A stretch of 64,000 nucleotides of DNA from Pyrobaculum oguniense TE7 (GTDB taxonomy: Archaea; Thermoproteota; Thermoprotei; Thermoproteales; Thermoproteaceae), in NCBI GenBank assembly GCA_000247545.1, contig CP003316.1, positions 1,335,233 to 1,399,232 on the forward strand. The letters run 5' to 3'. The notes under the pieces were generated by a model. The model had not been told where the DNA came from. It saw only the letters and a list, made by a program, of their open reading frames with translations, and ran no database searches. A program made the position numbers and the translations under genes. Below, piece after piece: positions 24,541-32,924 of this stretch (positions are counted from its first letter, which is position 1; every line of letters begins with the position of its first letter).

Positions 24541-25878
24541 ATGGTCGGTAGGAGGCGGTTTCTAAAAATCTTGGGCGGCTCCGCCTTGGCGCTGTCTGCT
24601 GGGGGCTTGCTGGCTTATGAGGGGCTGTTAAGAGGCGCCGGGGGACAGAAAGCGGAAATCCCGCCGGGCGGCTTCTGGTTTGAGAAGCTACTCGAAGAGC
24701 CCAGCAACGACGACGTAATTTTGGAGTTTGTGGACGAGGAGGAGGAACCGCTGGACTTCTCGGCGTTTCTCATATGGGAGCCTACAGGAGAGGTGGAGGA
24801 GGTCGCCGTGAAGAACGGCAAGCTGAAAATACCCAAGAAACGACTTAAGGAACAAGCCGAGAGGTGGGCGGACAAGCTAAAAAGCGAAGATCAGCCCACC
24901 CTCACCGAAAACCCGCTCTTCACGTTGTTGCCGATTTCGCTCCCGGGAGACCTAGCGCCTTACGTCGCCGTGCCCGGCTCCCCGCGCTTCGCGAACAGGA
25001 GGTACAAGCTCCACGGCGCGAGACATAAGGGAAAATCCACAGCCCCGAGATTCGCCGGTTGTAGCGAGGGGAAGCTACTCTACTCCTCAGACCAAGACAT
25101 AAGAGAGCTCATACCCGCCGTGGCGTTTAGAGACAGCTCAAGCAGAGCCTTCGGCGAGTACATAGACTTCAGCTATCACGTAAGATCTTCTGCTCTTAAG
25201 ATTACCCTATACGGGGCAGTGGCGACCAATTTCGGCGCATCGGTCAGAATAACCAAGGAATACTCATGGAGCACCGGAGATCTCTCGCAAGACGGCGGCG
25301 TCAGTTACAGCCTAACGCGGGACGGCCAAAACGCCGCTGCGCTGTTCTACTCGCAGAAGTGGCGTTTTGTAGTATACGAGCTCTACGACCCTAGCACTTG
25401 TTTAATAATGGACGAGGTCTTTGCGATTTACCCAACCCAGGTGGCTTTCGACGCTAATCAGAGAATTGCGCTGAGAGTAACGGAGCAACTACCTCCTACA
25501 GCCTTCGACGAGACTCAGCCGGCAGAGACTAGGTCATACCAGGGCATAGATGGTAGAGGTGGCTACAACAATATGTTCAGGTATAGCGAGATTTTGATTC
25601 ACGAGCCTTTTATCGACGTCGACGTCGCTATAGGCGGCTTGCCTATAGGCAAAGCCCTCCGGTTACTCGGGACGTTGTTCAGCGACAAGGTAGGCCACGT
25701 ACACGCGGCTTTCAACTTCCAGATATATGTAGGTGTGGCGAATTACGTAGCGACGGTGGCTACGGATGCCGACAAGGGGGCCGGGTACAGGTTGCGCTTG
25801 TATAGGGCGCGCTACAAGCACATGGTGGGGGACTACGAGTTCTACCCGCTCCGCATATCCGCTGAGACCGCCGACTAG
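24541..25878 (+). CDS. Tat-exported protein of unknown function
   Basis: ~445 aa. Twin-arginine signal at the N-terminus (GRRRFLKILGGSALALSAGG), which suggests export of a folded protein or one with a cofactor. Then an acidic region (~55-120) and a long beta-rich region with aromatic residues. Only two Cys follow. No catalytic motif recognised. ATG 24541 was preferred to 24535 because the TATA-like tttaaaaa at 24516-24523 is then about 22 bases upstream. Sits between XPF and L22. Confidence 0.7.
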   Translation: MVGRRRFLKILGGSALALSAGGLLAYEGLLRGAGGQKAEIPPGGFWFEKLLEEPSNDDVILEFVDEEEEPLDFSAFLIWEPTGEVEEVAVKNGKLKIPKKRLKEQAERWADKLKSEDQPTLTENPLFTLLPISLPGDLAPYVAVPGSPRFANRRYKLHGARHKGKSTAPRFAGCSEGKLLYSSDQDIRELIPAVAFRDSSSRAFGEYIDFSYHVRSSALKITLYGAVATNFGASVRITKEYSWSTGDLSQDGGVSYSLTRDGQNAAALFYSQKWRFVVYELYDPSTCLIMDEVFAIYPTQVAFDANQRIALRVTEQLPPTAFDETQPAETRSYQGIDGRGGYNNMFRYSEILIHEPFIDVDVAIGGLPIGKALRLLGTLFSDKVGHVHAAFNFQIYVGVANYVATVATDADKGAGYRLRLYRARYKHMVGDYEFYPLRISAETAD

Positions 25879-25897
25879 GCGCTTTGCGGGGCTGTAA

Positions 25898-25910
25898 ATT
25901 TTATAAACAC
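25898..25910 (+). promoter_or_regulatory. TATA box of L22
   Basis: AATTTTATAAACA centred about 24 bases before the GTG at 25927. Confidence 0.55.
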
Positions 25911-25926
25911 CTCTTTAACCGGCTCT

Positions 25927-26484
25927 GTGCCTAGACACCACAGCTACTCCCTAAGCGATGAGAAGGTGGCGGAGCTAGTGTTCAGGCGGTACGGCGTCAA
26001 GATTACGCCCGAGCAAATAGCCAGGGCCTACGCCCCGGAGCAGAAGATGTCCTGGAAGAAGAGCATCGAGGTGGCCAGGTTCATAAAGGGGATGACGTTA
26101 AAACAGGCAAAGACGTGGCTGGAGGACGTGGTGAAGCTCAAAAGGCCAGTGCCCATTAAGACTTTTAAAAAGAAACAGGCCCACCACGCCACTCCTTGGG
26201 AGGGCTGGCCTGTTGCCAAGTGGCCTGTGAAAGTGGCGAAGCGCTTTCTCCAATTGTTAGAAAACCTCGAAAACAACGCCAGATTTAGGGGCCTTGACGT
26301 CGATAGAGTAGTTATAGTCCACGCGGCGGCCCACAAGGGGATTAGAATACCTAATATCATGCCGCGGGCCTTCGGCAGGGCAACGAGATTCGACGAACAG
26401 ACAGTAAACGTCGAGCTCATAGCAGCGGAGCTACCTAAAGAAGTCGTCCCCAAGCACTACAAGCTGAACCTAGTTAAGAAGTAG
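25927..26484 (+). CDS. rpl22: 50S ribosomal protein L22
   Basis: 185 aa, archaeal-length L22. Blocks: [40 protein letters not shown], a [15 protein letters not shown] insertion, [35 protein letters not shown]. Starts at GTG about 24 bases after a TATA box. The following gene in normal order, S3, is about 4 kb downstream beyond an accessory insert. Confidence 0.96.
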   Translation: MPRHHSYSLSDEKVAELVFRRYGVKITPEQIARAYAPEQKMSWKKSIEVARFIKGMTLKQAKTWLEDVVKLKRPVPIKTFKKKQAHHATPWEGWPVAKWPVKVAKRFLQLLENLENNARFRGLDVDRVVIVHAAAHKGIRIPNIMPRAFGRATRFDEQTVNVELIAAELPKEVVPKHYKLNLVKK

Positions 26485-26744
26485 GGGGTAAAAGCGTCCA
26501 TCTGGCTAGCGCGTACAATCAATAACTGCCAGAGACGCGGCTTTGCCGCTACAAGACTACCGTCGGCGCGCCGGGGAGATCAGCTACGCTGGAGTTTTAA
26601 CGGGGGGCCTCCGGATACGCCAAAACTCCTTCAACGTCTTTACCGCCTTATGTCATAATATTTAATGTAATTTTATGATTATTGGCATAAAATCTTTAAT
26701 TAAAAGGCCAGCAGAAAATATAAAGAGGAGAGGGATGTAAACAT

Positions 26745-27638
26745 ATGGTTAACTCAAATATTGTAGTGGGGGCGGTAATGGGGCTGGTTGTACTGGTTGC
26801 GGTGGGGGTGTTGATAACTGCTGGGTTCGGCGCCGCATTACAGGGGCCGGCGGAGGATAGCATAGTGTCTAAGGTGTTTGCAGAGGTTGAGAGTGGGTCG
26901 CCGGCGATAACAAAAAGGTGGACTCGTGAGAACAGCTCTTATCTTGTAGAGGAGGAATTCTATATAGATGTGGAGCTTGTTAGAGAGCTTAAGCCGAGGC
27001 TTGGGTATTATGTTTACGAGACAAGCCTCATACGGCTCGCTGATGGCGTTATGTACGAGCGGTGGGTGTATAACGTCACTAAGACCGACGGCGGCTATTC
27101 CGTGGTGCGAACACTGTACAGCTTCATGCTGATTGACGGCAGGTGGTTAAACGGCTCTGCAGTGGACGAGTGGCTTGTCGTAAACAACACCGTGATCTGG
27201 TTACACTTAATAACTGGTGACTCCTTGTGGGTTCACAACTACACCGAGCGGCCTATAAGCATGAACTGCCTCTCGTTGCTCGTGGCCCCGCCGTTTTGGC
27301 CCTACGTGGCCGAGGGCCGCCAGTTCAACGTTAAATGGGTGACCAACGTGACATTTCTACCGCCCTTTGGCAACGGCACGGTACGGGGCGAGTTCAGCGA
27401 CAAGTATAAGGTGGGGAAGGAGCTTGTCGACTGCAGAGGCCCCGTCGGGAAGTGCTACGTGGTGGAGGCGGAGTTGAAGAGGAAATACTACGCACCTCGC
27501 ATTAATATGGTTAACGAATTTGAGCCTTACCGCTACGTTTTCTATGTGGATCTCAGCGGCGTTGTGGTGGAGGTTAGGGAGTACGCGGGACGGAGCAAGA
27601 CGCCAACATTAACGATTAAACTTGTGGAGTGGACATGA
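26745..27638 (+). CDS. Exported or membrane-anchored protein of unknown function
   Basis: 297 aa. One N-terminal hydrophobic segment (IVVGAVMGLVVLVAVGVLIT) that is anchor or uncleaved signal, then an exterior domain rich in Tyr/Trp/Val with many N-x-S/T sequons (about nine) and three Cys (MNCLS, DCRGP, KCYVV). No family recognised. TATA AAATATAAAG lies about 24 bases upstream. Its stop overlaps the ATG of the Cys-rich gene that follows, so the two form a coupled pair, like the other exported-protein pairs in this region. Confidence 0.7.
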   Translation: MVNSNIVVGAVMGLVVLVAVGVLITAGFGAALQGPAEDSIVSKVFAEVESGSPAITKRWTRENSSYLVEEEFYIDVELVRELKPRLGYYVYETSLIRLADGVMYERWVYNVTKTDGGYSVVRTLYSFMLIDGRWLNGSAVDEWLVVNNTVIWLHLITGDSLWVHNYTERPISMNCLSLLVAPPFWPYVAEGRQFNVKWVTNVTFLPPFGNGTVRGEFSDKYKVGKELVDCRGPVGKCYVVEAELKRKYYAPRINMVNEFEPYRYVFYVDLSGVVVEVREYAGRSKTPTLTIKLVEWT

Positions 27639-28120
27639 GGAGAGCCGTATTAGTTCTAGCCGCGGCACTGCTTCTTAGCTGTGAACTTCATATCAGCTGG
27701 AATAGATTATAAGAGTGACTGTTCATGTGTTAAATGCGTTGATGGGAAATGTTCCTCCGGCAGATGGAGTGGAGCGGTGTGCGGATACAGTGAGGGAGAC
27801 CCTGCGTTGAGTCAAGTGAGGAACAAGTATGGAGGAATTGCGTGGGCCCCGCCTAACGGCAATGCTGAGAGTTATCTCACGAATTTGGGCTACTGCAAAT
27901 CGTGGTATTACACACGTTATAGCGATACTGACTTCACCAAAAAGGTAGGTAAAGGTTATTGTAGATATCAATAATTTCGTCTGATAAGAAGTATATTACA
28001 TATCGCGATGGGCCGGAGCCTAATTCACAGCCTGCGTACTTTTGTAATGGAAACCCGGATTTGTGGCTACCCTTTGGATGTGTAGTAGACACCATTGCAT
28101 ACTGGCACCAAAATTGTTAA
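27635..28120 (+). pseudogene. Cys-rich exported protein, twice frameshifted
   Basis: Joined frames give: signal peptide MRRAVLVLAAALLLS, a shift near 27,677-27,683, then SDCSCVKCVDGKCSSGRW, AVCGYSEGDPALSQVRNKYG and YCKSWYYTRYSD to GKGYCRYQ, a second shift near 27,966-27,985, then KKYITYRDGPEPNSQPAYFC and GCVVDTIAYWHQNC at the end. At least ten Cys, consistent with a disulfide-stabilised exoprotein. It begins inside the stop of the preceding gene. No family recognised. Confidence 0.6.
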
Positions 28121-28156
28121 TTTTTTCAAATATTTATTATCTTTTTTTCTTTTTTA
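28121..28156 (+). terminator. Poly-T terminator after the Cys-rich gene
   Basis: T runs of 6, 7 and 6 (28121-28126, 28142-28148, 28150-28155) begin right after the reconstructed stop codon, fitting archaeal U-tract termination. Confidence 0.6.
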
Positions 28157-28396
28157 CAAAAAACGCCGAACACGCAACTGGCCTTAACGACGGGGTCCAC
28201 CAGACGTCTCTCGCCATCTCCCGGGGCCGCTACACAGTAAGCGGTTGCCTCCGCCAACATACTGAGATTGAGGTAACTACCACATCCAGCGCCTCGGAGT
28301 TGGCAACAAGCGGCGTCAGCAAGGGGTGAACCGGTCATCAATCACCTTAAAGGAATTTCCATCACCAGAATGGGATAATTGTACATTTTTATTCTT

Positions 28397-28498
28397 ATGC
28401 CCCCTTTCTACTCTCCTGGCGTTCCGGGGGGCACGGGGCCCTAGGGCGCCGTTTGGCCCCCATGGGGCGGGCGCGTCCGGAGAGTAGAAAGGGGGCAT
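28397..28498. repeat. GC-rich element bounded by a perfect 20-bp inverted repeat
   Basis: ATGCCCCCTTTCTACTCTCC at 28397-28416 is exactly complementary to 28479-28498. The 62 bases between are very GC-rich (for example GGGGCCCTAGGGCGCC) and can extend the stem imperfectly. Flanks are A/T-rich. This could be a small non-autonomous mobile element (MITE-like), a structured RNA or a strong transcription barrier. No clear target-site duplication is visible. Confidence 0.65.
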
Positions 28499-28680
28499 GT
28501 TCCCCGTTGAATAAGCCGCCCCAATGGGTGTTTTAGCAATGGCTTCATGAGTCTCGCAAACCCCAGCAGATATCTCTGACATGCGCCGCAATCTCAAACG
28601 CCGTGGAAAATTTACATCTATACGGCCACTCTCATATACATTTTACAGCGAAAAAAAAATACCGAAGTTTTCTCCCTCTT

Positions 28681-29292
28681 ATGCAAACTAAAAAATATAA
28701 GGGAATAGGAATAAGTCTAGTGTTGGCTGTGGGGGTACTGATCCTAATGGCGACGACTAGCAAATATGCGTGCGCCGCCGGCACGTGCGATACAGAAGAC
28801 TTCTACCCCTCATCATACTACCACTCTAAGTTGACCTCCGAAGGACAGATAGATATTATAATCACAGGGAATCTCTGGACGAAAAAATCTCAATACTTCG
28901 CATCTGGCTACTACTTTTCCTTCGACTTCTACAGAACTGTGAGCTGCACCGACGGCAGTGATAAAGATGTCTACGATTATTATGATTATTACACTGATTT
29001 ACCGGCGCCTCATCGTGAAAATGTAGAGGAGTGGAATCCGTGGAATCCGATTTGTTACATCGTGCCTAGGGTGTGTAACGAAGAGGTAGAAATAGGTACG
29101 GAAAATCCGCAGAATATACAAACTGGCGTGTGGTATATTGTTACTGCGTATTTCACCGTTAAGAAACATGAGAGCTATGCCATGCGTATTGAGCCAGAGG
29201 TTGAGCCCGCCACTACTATTACGCCGCCTCCATGGGAGGAGTGGTGTGAATTAGCTTGTTATAATACAAGGGCTGGAACTACCGGCTGGTAG
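28681..29292 (+). CDS. Small secreted protein of unknown function
   Basis: ~203 aa from the ATG at 28681, chosen because the A-run aaaaaaaaata (centre ~28,656) is about 25 bases upstream. Signal peptide (GIGISLVLAVGVLILMATTS), then a Tyr/Asp-rich exterior (VYDYYDYYTDLP) with Cys at CAAGTCDT, SCTDG, ICYIV, VCNEE and WCELACYN. No catalytic motif. It ends two bases before the next exported-protein gene, so the two form a pair. Confidence 0.7.
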   Translation: MQTKKYKGIGISLVLAVGVLILMATTSKYACAAGTCDTEDFYPSSYYHSKLTSEGQIDIIITGNLWTKKSQYFASGYYFSFDFYRTVSCTDGSDKDVYDYYDYYTDLPAPHRENVEEWNPWNPICYIVPRVCNEEVEIGTENPQNIQTGVWYIVTAYFTVKKHESYAMRIEPEVEPATTITPPPWEEWCELACYNTRAGTTGW

Positions 29293-29293
29293 T

Positions 29294-30106
29294 ATGAGGG
29301 CGAGGTATTTAGCTATACTTCTCGCGCTTGCCATAGCTGCGGCGGCTTTCTACATGGGCGTGGGTAGAGCCGTCGTAGGAGAGGAAAGGGTGGTGGATGA
29401 GCTGGGTGAGGTGCATGAGGTTATTAAAGCTGGGCCTTACGTCATGATAAAACACGGCCCCAGCGCCTACCAAATCGGCGGGGATTTTAACAAAACGATG
29501 AGATATATAGAGACGCGGAGGGCCTCCTGGGAGAGGTGGAAAAGGCTAGTAGACAAATACGGAGACGAGGTGTACAAGGCATATGTAGTGCCATGTAGAA
29601 TGTACAGAATAGAGGAATTCTCAACACTGGCAAAAAACCTCGGCCTCGCAGATAAAATCACCGAACTTATACCCAGTGTTTACTATAAAAACGGCACCTG
29701 GGCGTTAGGAGGCCACTCCATTAGGCCAGAAGGCCTTAATCTCGACGATTGGCTAAAATCAGTGGAAGAGAAGGCTTTTATCAGTGTGGCTATTAAGTAT
29801 CTAGACTGGCGTGGCGGCAATGGGACTGAGGCGCCTAATTTTACTAAGTTTGTCGAAGTGGGTCGTTCTGTGGCTGATGTGTATATTGGCGCTTTTATAG
29901 TGGAGGCGCCTCTTAGGGAGTTATACGCCCTCGCGAAAAAACCGGAGATTTTAATGGTAGACACGCCTCTAGATCTCATATGGAGATATAGGGAGGAGGG
30001 GAGGACTGTGATAGTGAAGAGGGTAACCGTCGGTGAGAGATATCTAATAGAGATGAAAGACCTCTGTGATATAGATAGTAGAGATAAAAGGCGTCTCCCG
30101 GATTAA
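29294..30106 (+). CDS. Exported partner-type protein of unknown function
   Basis: 270 aa. N-terminal signal/anchor (YLAILLALAIAAAAFYMGV), then an exterior region with a helical WERWKRLVDKYGDEVYKAYV and a strand-helix-strand element (DVYIGAFIVEAPLRELYALA ... EILMVDTPLDLIW) that recalls the SVYAFVRLSGRLSVLKDLER ... LVIDLP element of the 19,159 gene. Two Cys (PCRMY, LCDID). No C-terminal anchor. Starts two bases after the preceding secreted protein's stop. Confidence 0.65.
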   Translation: MRARYLAILLALAIAAAAFYMGVGRAVVGEERVVDELGEVHEVIKAGPYVMIKHGPSAYQIGGDFNKTMRYIETRRASWERWKRLVDKYGDEVYKAYVVPCRMYRIEEFSTLAKNLGLADKITELIPSVYYKNGTWALGGHSIRPEGLNLDDWLKSVEEKAFISVAIKYLDWRGGNGTEAPNFTKFVEVGRSVADVYIGAFIVEAPLRELYALAKKPEILMVDTPLDLIWRYREEGRTVIVKRVTVGERYLIEMKDLCDIDSRDKRRLPD

Positions 30107-30110
30107 CAAA

Positions 30111-30129
30111 ACCTTTTTTCGCCTTTTTA
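30111..30129 (+). terminator. Poly-T terminator of the exported-protein pair
   Basis: Two T runs (six and five) begin a few bases after the stop of the 270-aa gene. Confidence 0.55.
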
Positions 30130-30235
30130 GATCTAGAGAGGCATATCCACCATTTTTAATCTAGATGCAATGGCGGCTTCACGGAGCCGCCCAGCCGCCT
30201 ATCGCGTTGCTGTGTTAAATTAGAAGTCTCACAAA

Positions 30236-30455
30236 GGGCCGTGGTTGCGATGTGGAGAGGCTACGGCTAGCGATTTCCTTACAGCGTTGGCCGTGGCGGC
30301 TGGGAATCTTTTCGTGGGGGGCGTCCTTTGAATTACCCTGTGGGCTCTCCACTTAGCGTTTCCAGCTGAGGTATCGATTCCCGGTTCTCAGGCGGTGGAG
30401 ATTCCGCCGCCACATATGGGGGTCGGCGTTTGCCGGCGCCGCGCATAACTCCGTC
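30236..30455 (+). pseudogene. Possible membrane-protein remnant
   Basis: One frame reads ATASDFLTALAVAAGNLFVG, then GVL-stop-ITLWALHLAFPAE and IPGSQAVEIPPPHMG, with a single in-frame stop near 30,330 and no start codon. It looks like a membrane segment of a decayed gene. Apart from this and the S3 promoter (gcttaaatat, about 30,491-30,500), I see nothing else in 30,130-30,519. Confidence 0.3.
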
Positions 30456-30519
30456 TGCTGTCTACAGCGCGTGGGGGTGTGGACAAAAAGCTTAAATATA
30501 GTGTGGTGTCTGGGACGCG

Positions 30520-31182
30520 ATGTCTACTCCTCCGAGGAGGTTGCCGGTTTATAAGAAGATTTTAGAGGAGAATAAGAAGAAGTGGATGATTAAGGAGTTT
30601 CTTGAGTACAAGCTCAGCAAATACGGCTATATCGACTCCGAGATTTTAAAGACGCCGCTCGGCACGCGTATTGTCATATACGCGGAGAGGCCCTCGAGGA
30701 TTATCGGGAGGAAGGGCGCTATTGTGAAGGAGGTTAGCAACATCCTCGCCACGAAGCTGGGGGTGGAGAACCCCCAGATAGACGTAATCGACGTGTCGAA
30801 GATCGAGGCCCCCGAGATGTTCCCCAAAGTGGTGGCCTACCGCATCGCCAACGCCATGGCCAAAGGCGTCCGCTTCAGGAGAGTCATGTTCGCGGCTATT
30901 AGGCAACTGACAGAGGCAGGGGCCAAGGGGTTTGAGATTGTCGTCAGCGGGAAGCTCTCCACCGAGAGGGCGAGGTTCGAGAAGCAGACTTTCGGCAAGC
31001 TTTACAAAATTGGCTACGACGCGAAGAACAGGGTTAGACGGGCCGTGGTGCACGTCCTCCTCAAGCCGGGAATATACGGCATCGAGGTGAGGATCGCTCC
31101 GGCGTCGCTTCAGTACTCAGATGAGTATAAAATCAAGCCGCCGGTGAGGCCCGAGGCAGCCGCCCAGCAACAACAGCAGTAA
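30520..31182 (+). CDS. rps3: 30S ribosomal protein S3
   Basis: 220 aa. KH type II motif IIGRKGAIVKEVSNILATKL near residues 62-81, archaeal blocks KVVAYRIANAMAKGVRFRRV, EAGAKGFEIVVSGKLSTERA and VHVLLKPGIYGIEVRIAP, and a Gln-run tail. TATA gcttaaatat is about 25 bases upstream. Normal neighbours L29 and Rpp29 follow, whereas L22 is separated from it by the accessory insert. Confidence 0.96.
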   Translation: MSTPPRRLPVYKKILEENKKKWMIKEFLEYKLSKYGYIDSEILKTPLGTRIVIYAERPSRIIGRKGAIVKEVSNILATKLGVENPQIDVIDVSKIEAPEMFPKVVAYRIANAMAKGVRFRRVMFAAIRQLTEAGAKGFEIVVSGKLSTERARFEKQTFGKLYKIGYDAKNRVRRAVVHVLLKPGIYGIEVRIAPASLQYSDEYKIKPPVRPEAAAQQQQQ

Positions 31183-31211
31183 CTATTTAAAAGTCTACAA
31201 ACAGCCGCTCT

Positions 31212-31433
31212 ATGTCTAGCGAAAAGAAGCTCAAGGCCAAGGCTTTGCGGGAGATGACTCCAGAGGAGAGGCGCGAATTGTTAAACCAGCTAAGGGCAGA
31301 GCTTGTCAAGCTACAGACCCAACGCGCGAGGGGCTTCGTGGAGAACCCCGGGAGGATTAGGCAGGTGAGGCGCGCGATTGCGAGGATCCTCACCATTGAA
31401 AATGAGCTGAAGAGAAAGGGTGCTGTGCGTTGA
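31212..31433 (+). CDS. rpl29: 50S ribosomal protein L29
   Basis: 73 aa. L29 helical hairpin: LREMTPEERRELLNQLRAEL, RARGFVENPGRIRQVRRAIA, RILTIENELKRKG. Sits at the exit tunnel. The following Rpp29-like gene starts inside its 3' end, the usual archaeal order. Confidence 0.95.
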   Translation: MSSEKKLKAKALREMTPEERRELLNQLRAELVKLQTQRARGFVENPGRIRQVRRAIARILTIENELKRKGAVR

Positions 31434-31656
31434 CCTGCTGGGTAAGATCGTCTCTACCTATAGGTGTCCCTACAGGCTGAGGGGGGTCGTCGTCGGCGAG
31501 ACTTACAATACCTTCCTAATTTTTACGGGTAGCAGAGTGGCCACTGTGCCGAAGAGCGTCTGCCGCTTCATTATTCATGACGACGGCCTTTTGGTCAACG
31601 GGATATATCTGGTGGGGTACAGAGACGTTAGGCTTTTCAACTGCGGCAAATTCTAG
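31420..31656 (+). CDS. RNase P protein component 1 (Rpp29-like), short
   Basis: 78 aa from a GTG overlapping L29 by 14 bases. Sm-like barrel of the Rpp29/Pop4 family: LLGKIVSTYRCPYRLRGVVV, GETYNTFLIFTGSRVATVPK, LLVNGIYLVGYRDVRLF. The place after L29 is where archaea usually carry Rpp29, which supports the call. It is shorter than most archaeal homologues and lacks the N-terminal helix. Rpp29 normally pairs with Rpp21 on the RNase P specificity domain, which makes its retention here noteworthy if this organism has the Pyrobaculum-type minimal RNase P RNA. Confidence 0.7.
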   Translation: MLCVDLLGKIVSTYRCPYRLRGVVVGETYNTFLIFTGSRVATVPKSVCRFIIHDDGLLVNGIYLVGYRDVRLFNCGKF

Positions 31657-31658
31657 AC

Positions 31659-32011
31659 ATGGACTGCGCCGAGAGGGTGCACATACCTGTCATAAAGGAG
31701 AGGCTAGGCTGTTCGGAACCCTCAGACCTAGACCTCGGCTTTATGAAGGTGAGGCCTGATCTCATATGCGATGGGTGCCCACCGAGGTGGAGTGCGCGGG
31801 CCGGGTACACCTCGGAATAGGGCAGGCGCTTGCCTACAAATACGCATGGGGCGTCGCCGCTCTAGTCGTCGTGGCGCATGAGGTGTCGCAAAGTCTTAAA
31901 CAATTTCTCGAATGGGCAATGCAAACCTTGGACTTACGTATTTACATCTACACAGGTGGGGTGGTTACTCCACTAAACGCTCGTAAACCGCCGTCTCCTC
32001 TACGAACTTAG
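31659..32011 (+). pseudogene. Frameshifted PDDEXK-nuclease-like gene
   Basis: Starts MDCAERVHIPVIKERLGCSE and runs to MKVRPDLICDG; then the other frame carries VPTEVECAGRVHLGIGQALA, then YKYAWGVAALVVVAHEV and EWAMQTLDLRIYI. The order D...EVE...GxGQALAYK...ALVVVA resembles small archaeal restriction-endonuclease-like proteins. A one- or two-base change near 31,765-31,790 separates the halves. It is downstream of Rpp29 and convergent with the ParA gene, overlapping its end. Confidence 0.45.
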
Positions 32012-32885
32012 TAAATAGCTCTAGATACGCCCTAAACTGCAACTTTGGCTTTTCTTCTCTTACTTTTGACGACGCCAATACATGGCCATTCTGCTTGTAG
32101 CTATCTAATCTCAGGTCTTCGTAGTACTTGAAGCCCCAAAAGGCTGACTCCTTCTTCTCGCCGTAGTATTTAGCCTTTTTATCTGAGTAGGCGAACTTAA
32201 TGCCGGGGAATTCCCTGCTAAGCCCGTCGTATGCGGCCTTCCCCTCGCGCTCCACTTCGTCAGGCTGAGCGTTTTGCCTTATCTGGTTCAGCACAACTAG
32301 GGCGTATATCTGCGGCTGGGCTATGCCGAACTGGCGGTCCATAATGGCGAATACCCTCTGGAGGAAAACCTTGGTTTTCTCAATCTCCGACTTCCCAGGC
32401 CTCGTCATGACGACGTAGAGAGAGGAGAGGCTGACAGTCATAGGGAAAAGTGGGAAAAGCCAGTTGGGGGAGTCGACTATGACGTAGTCGTATCCGCTCT
32501 CTATGGGGGCCACTAGGTCGGCCATAAGCCTATTCCAGCCGCTTACCTGGAAGACCTCAGACTGTATATCGCTTAGGTTGCCCCCGGGCAGTAGGTCAAA
32601 CGATGAAGCTTCGGCTCCGGCGACTCTATGCCTTGCCAAGCAGTCATTGACGTCCGCGCGCCTAGCGGCTCTGCCCAGCTTGTAGTCAACGAGGTTTTTC
32701 AACAATGTCTGGAGGTTGCAGTCCTCCACGTACTTGTCGAGCAGGTAAAGAGTGGCTGACGCGGAGGGGTCCATATCTATTAGCAACACCTTTTTACCCC
32801 TTATGGCAAGGGCGCCGGCCGTGAGGATAGAAAACAGCGTCTTCCCAGCCCCGCCGGAGGCCGATACGAAACTTATTGTATGCAC
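31965..32885 (-). CDS. ParA/Soj-type ATPase
   Basis: ~306 aa SIMIBI-class P-loop ATPase. Deviant Walker A SASGGAGKTLFSIL at the N-terminus, switch region LLIDMDPSASATLYLL, and Walker B-type YVIVDSPNWLFPLFP. Used by chromosome or plasmid partition, or to position protein complexes. No ParB-like gene is adjacent. The GTG at 32885 is preferred over the TTG at 32891 because the TATA element (RC of atataaa, about 32,904-32,910) is then ~22 bases upstream. The extended C-terminal ~110 residues are basic and aromatic and not typical of MinD. Confidence 0.88.
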   Translation of the reverse strand: MHTISFVSASGGAGKTLFSILTAGALAIRGKKVLLIDMDPSASATLYLLDKYVEDCNLQTLLKNLVDYKLGRAARRADVNDCLARHRVAGAEASSFDLLPGGNLSDIQSEVFQVSGWNRLMADLVAPIESGYDYVIVDSPNWLFPLFPMTVSLSSLYVVMTRPGKSEIEKTKVFLQRVFAIMDRQFGIAQPQIYALVVLNQIRQNAQPDEVEREGKAAYDGLSREFPGIKFAYSDKKAKYYGEKKESAFWGFKYYEDLRLDSYKQNGHVLASSKVREEKPKLQFRAYLELFTKFVEETAVYERLVE

Positions 32886-32924
32886 AGACAAGTTTTTTGA
32901 AAAATATAAAACTTTAACGTTAGT

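Noticed and set aside
28126-28597. Open frames crossing the 28.4 kb inverted repeat
   Set aside because: They read through the palindrome and the poly-T terminator; none has a plausible start or product.
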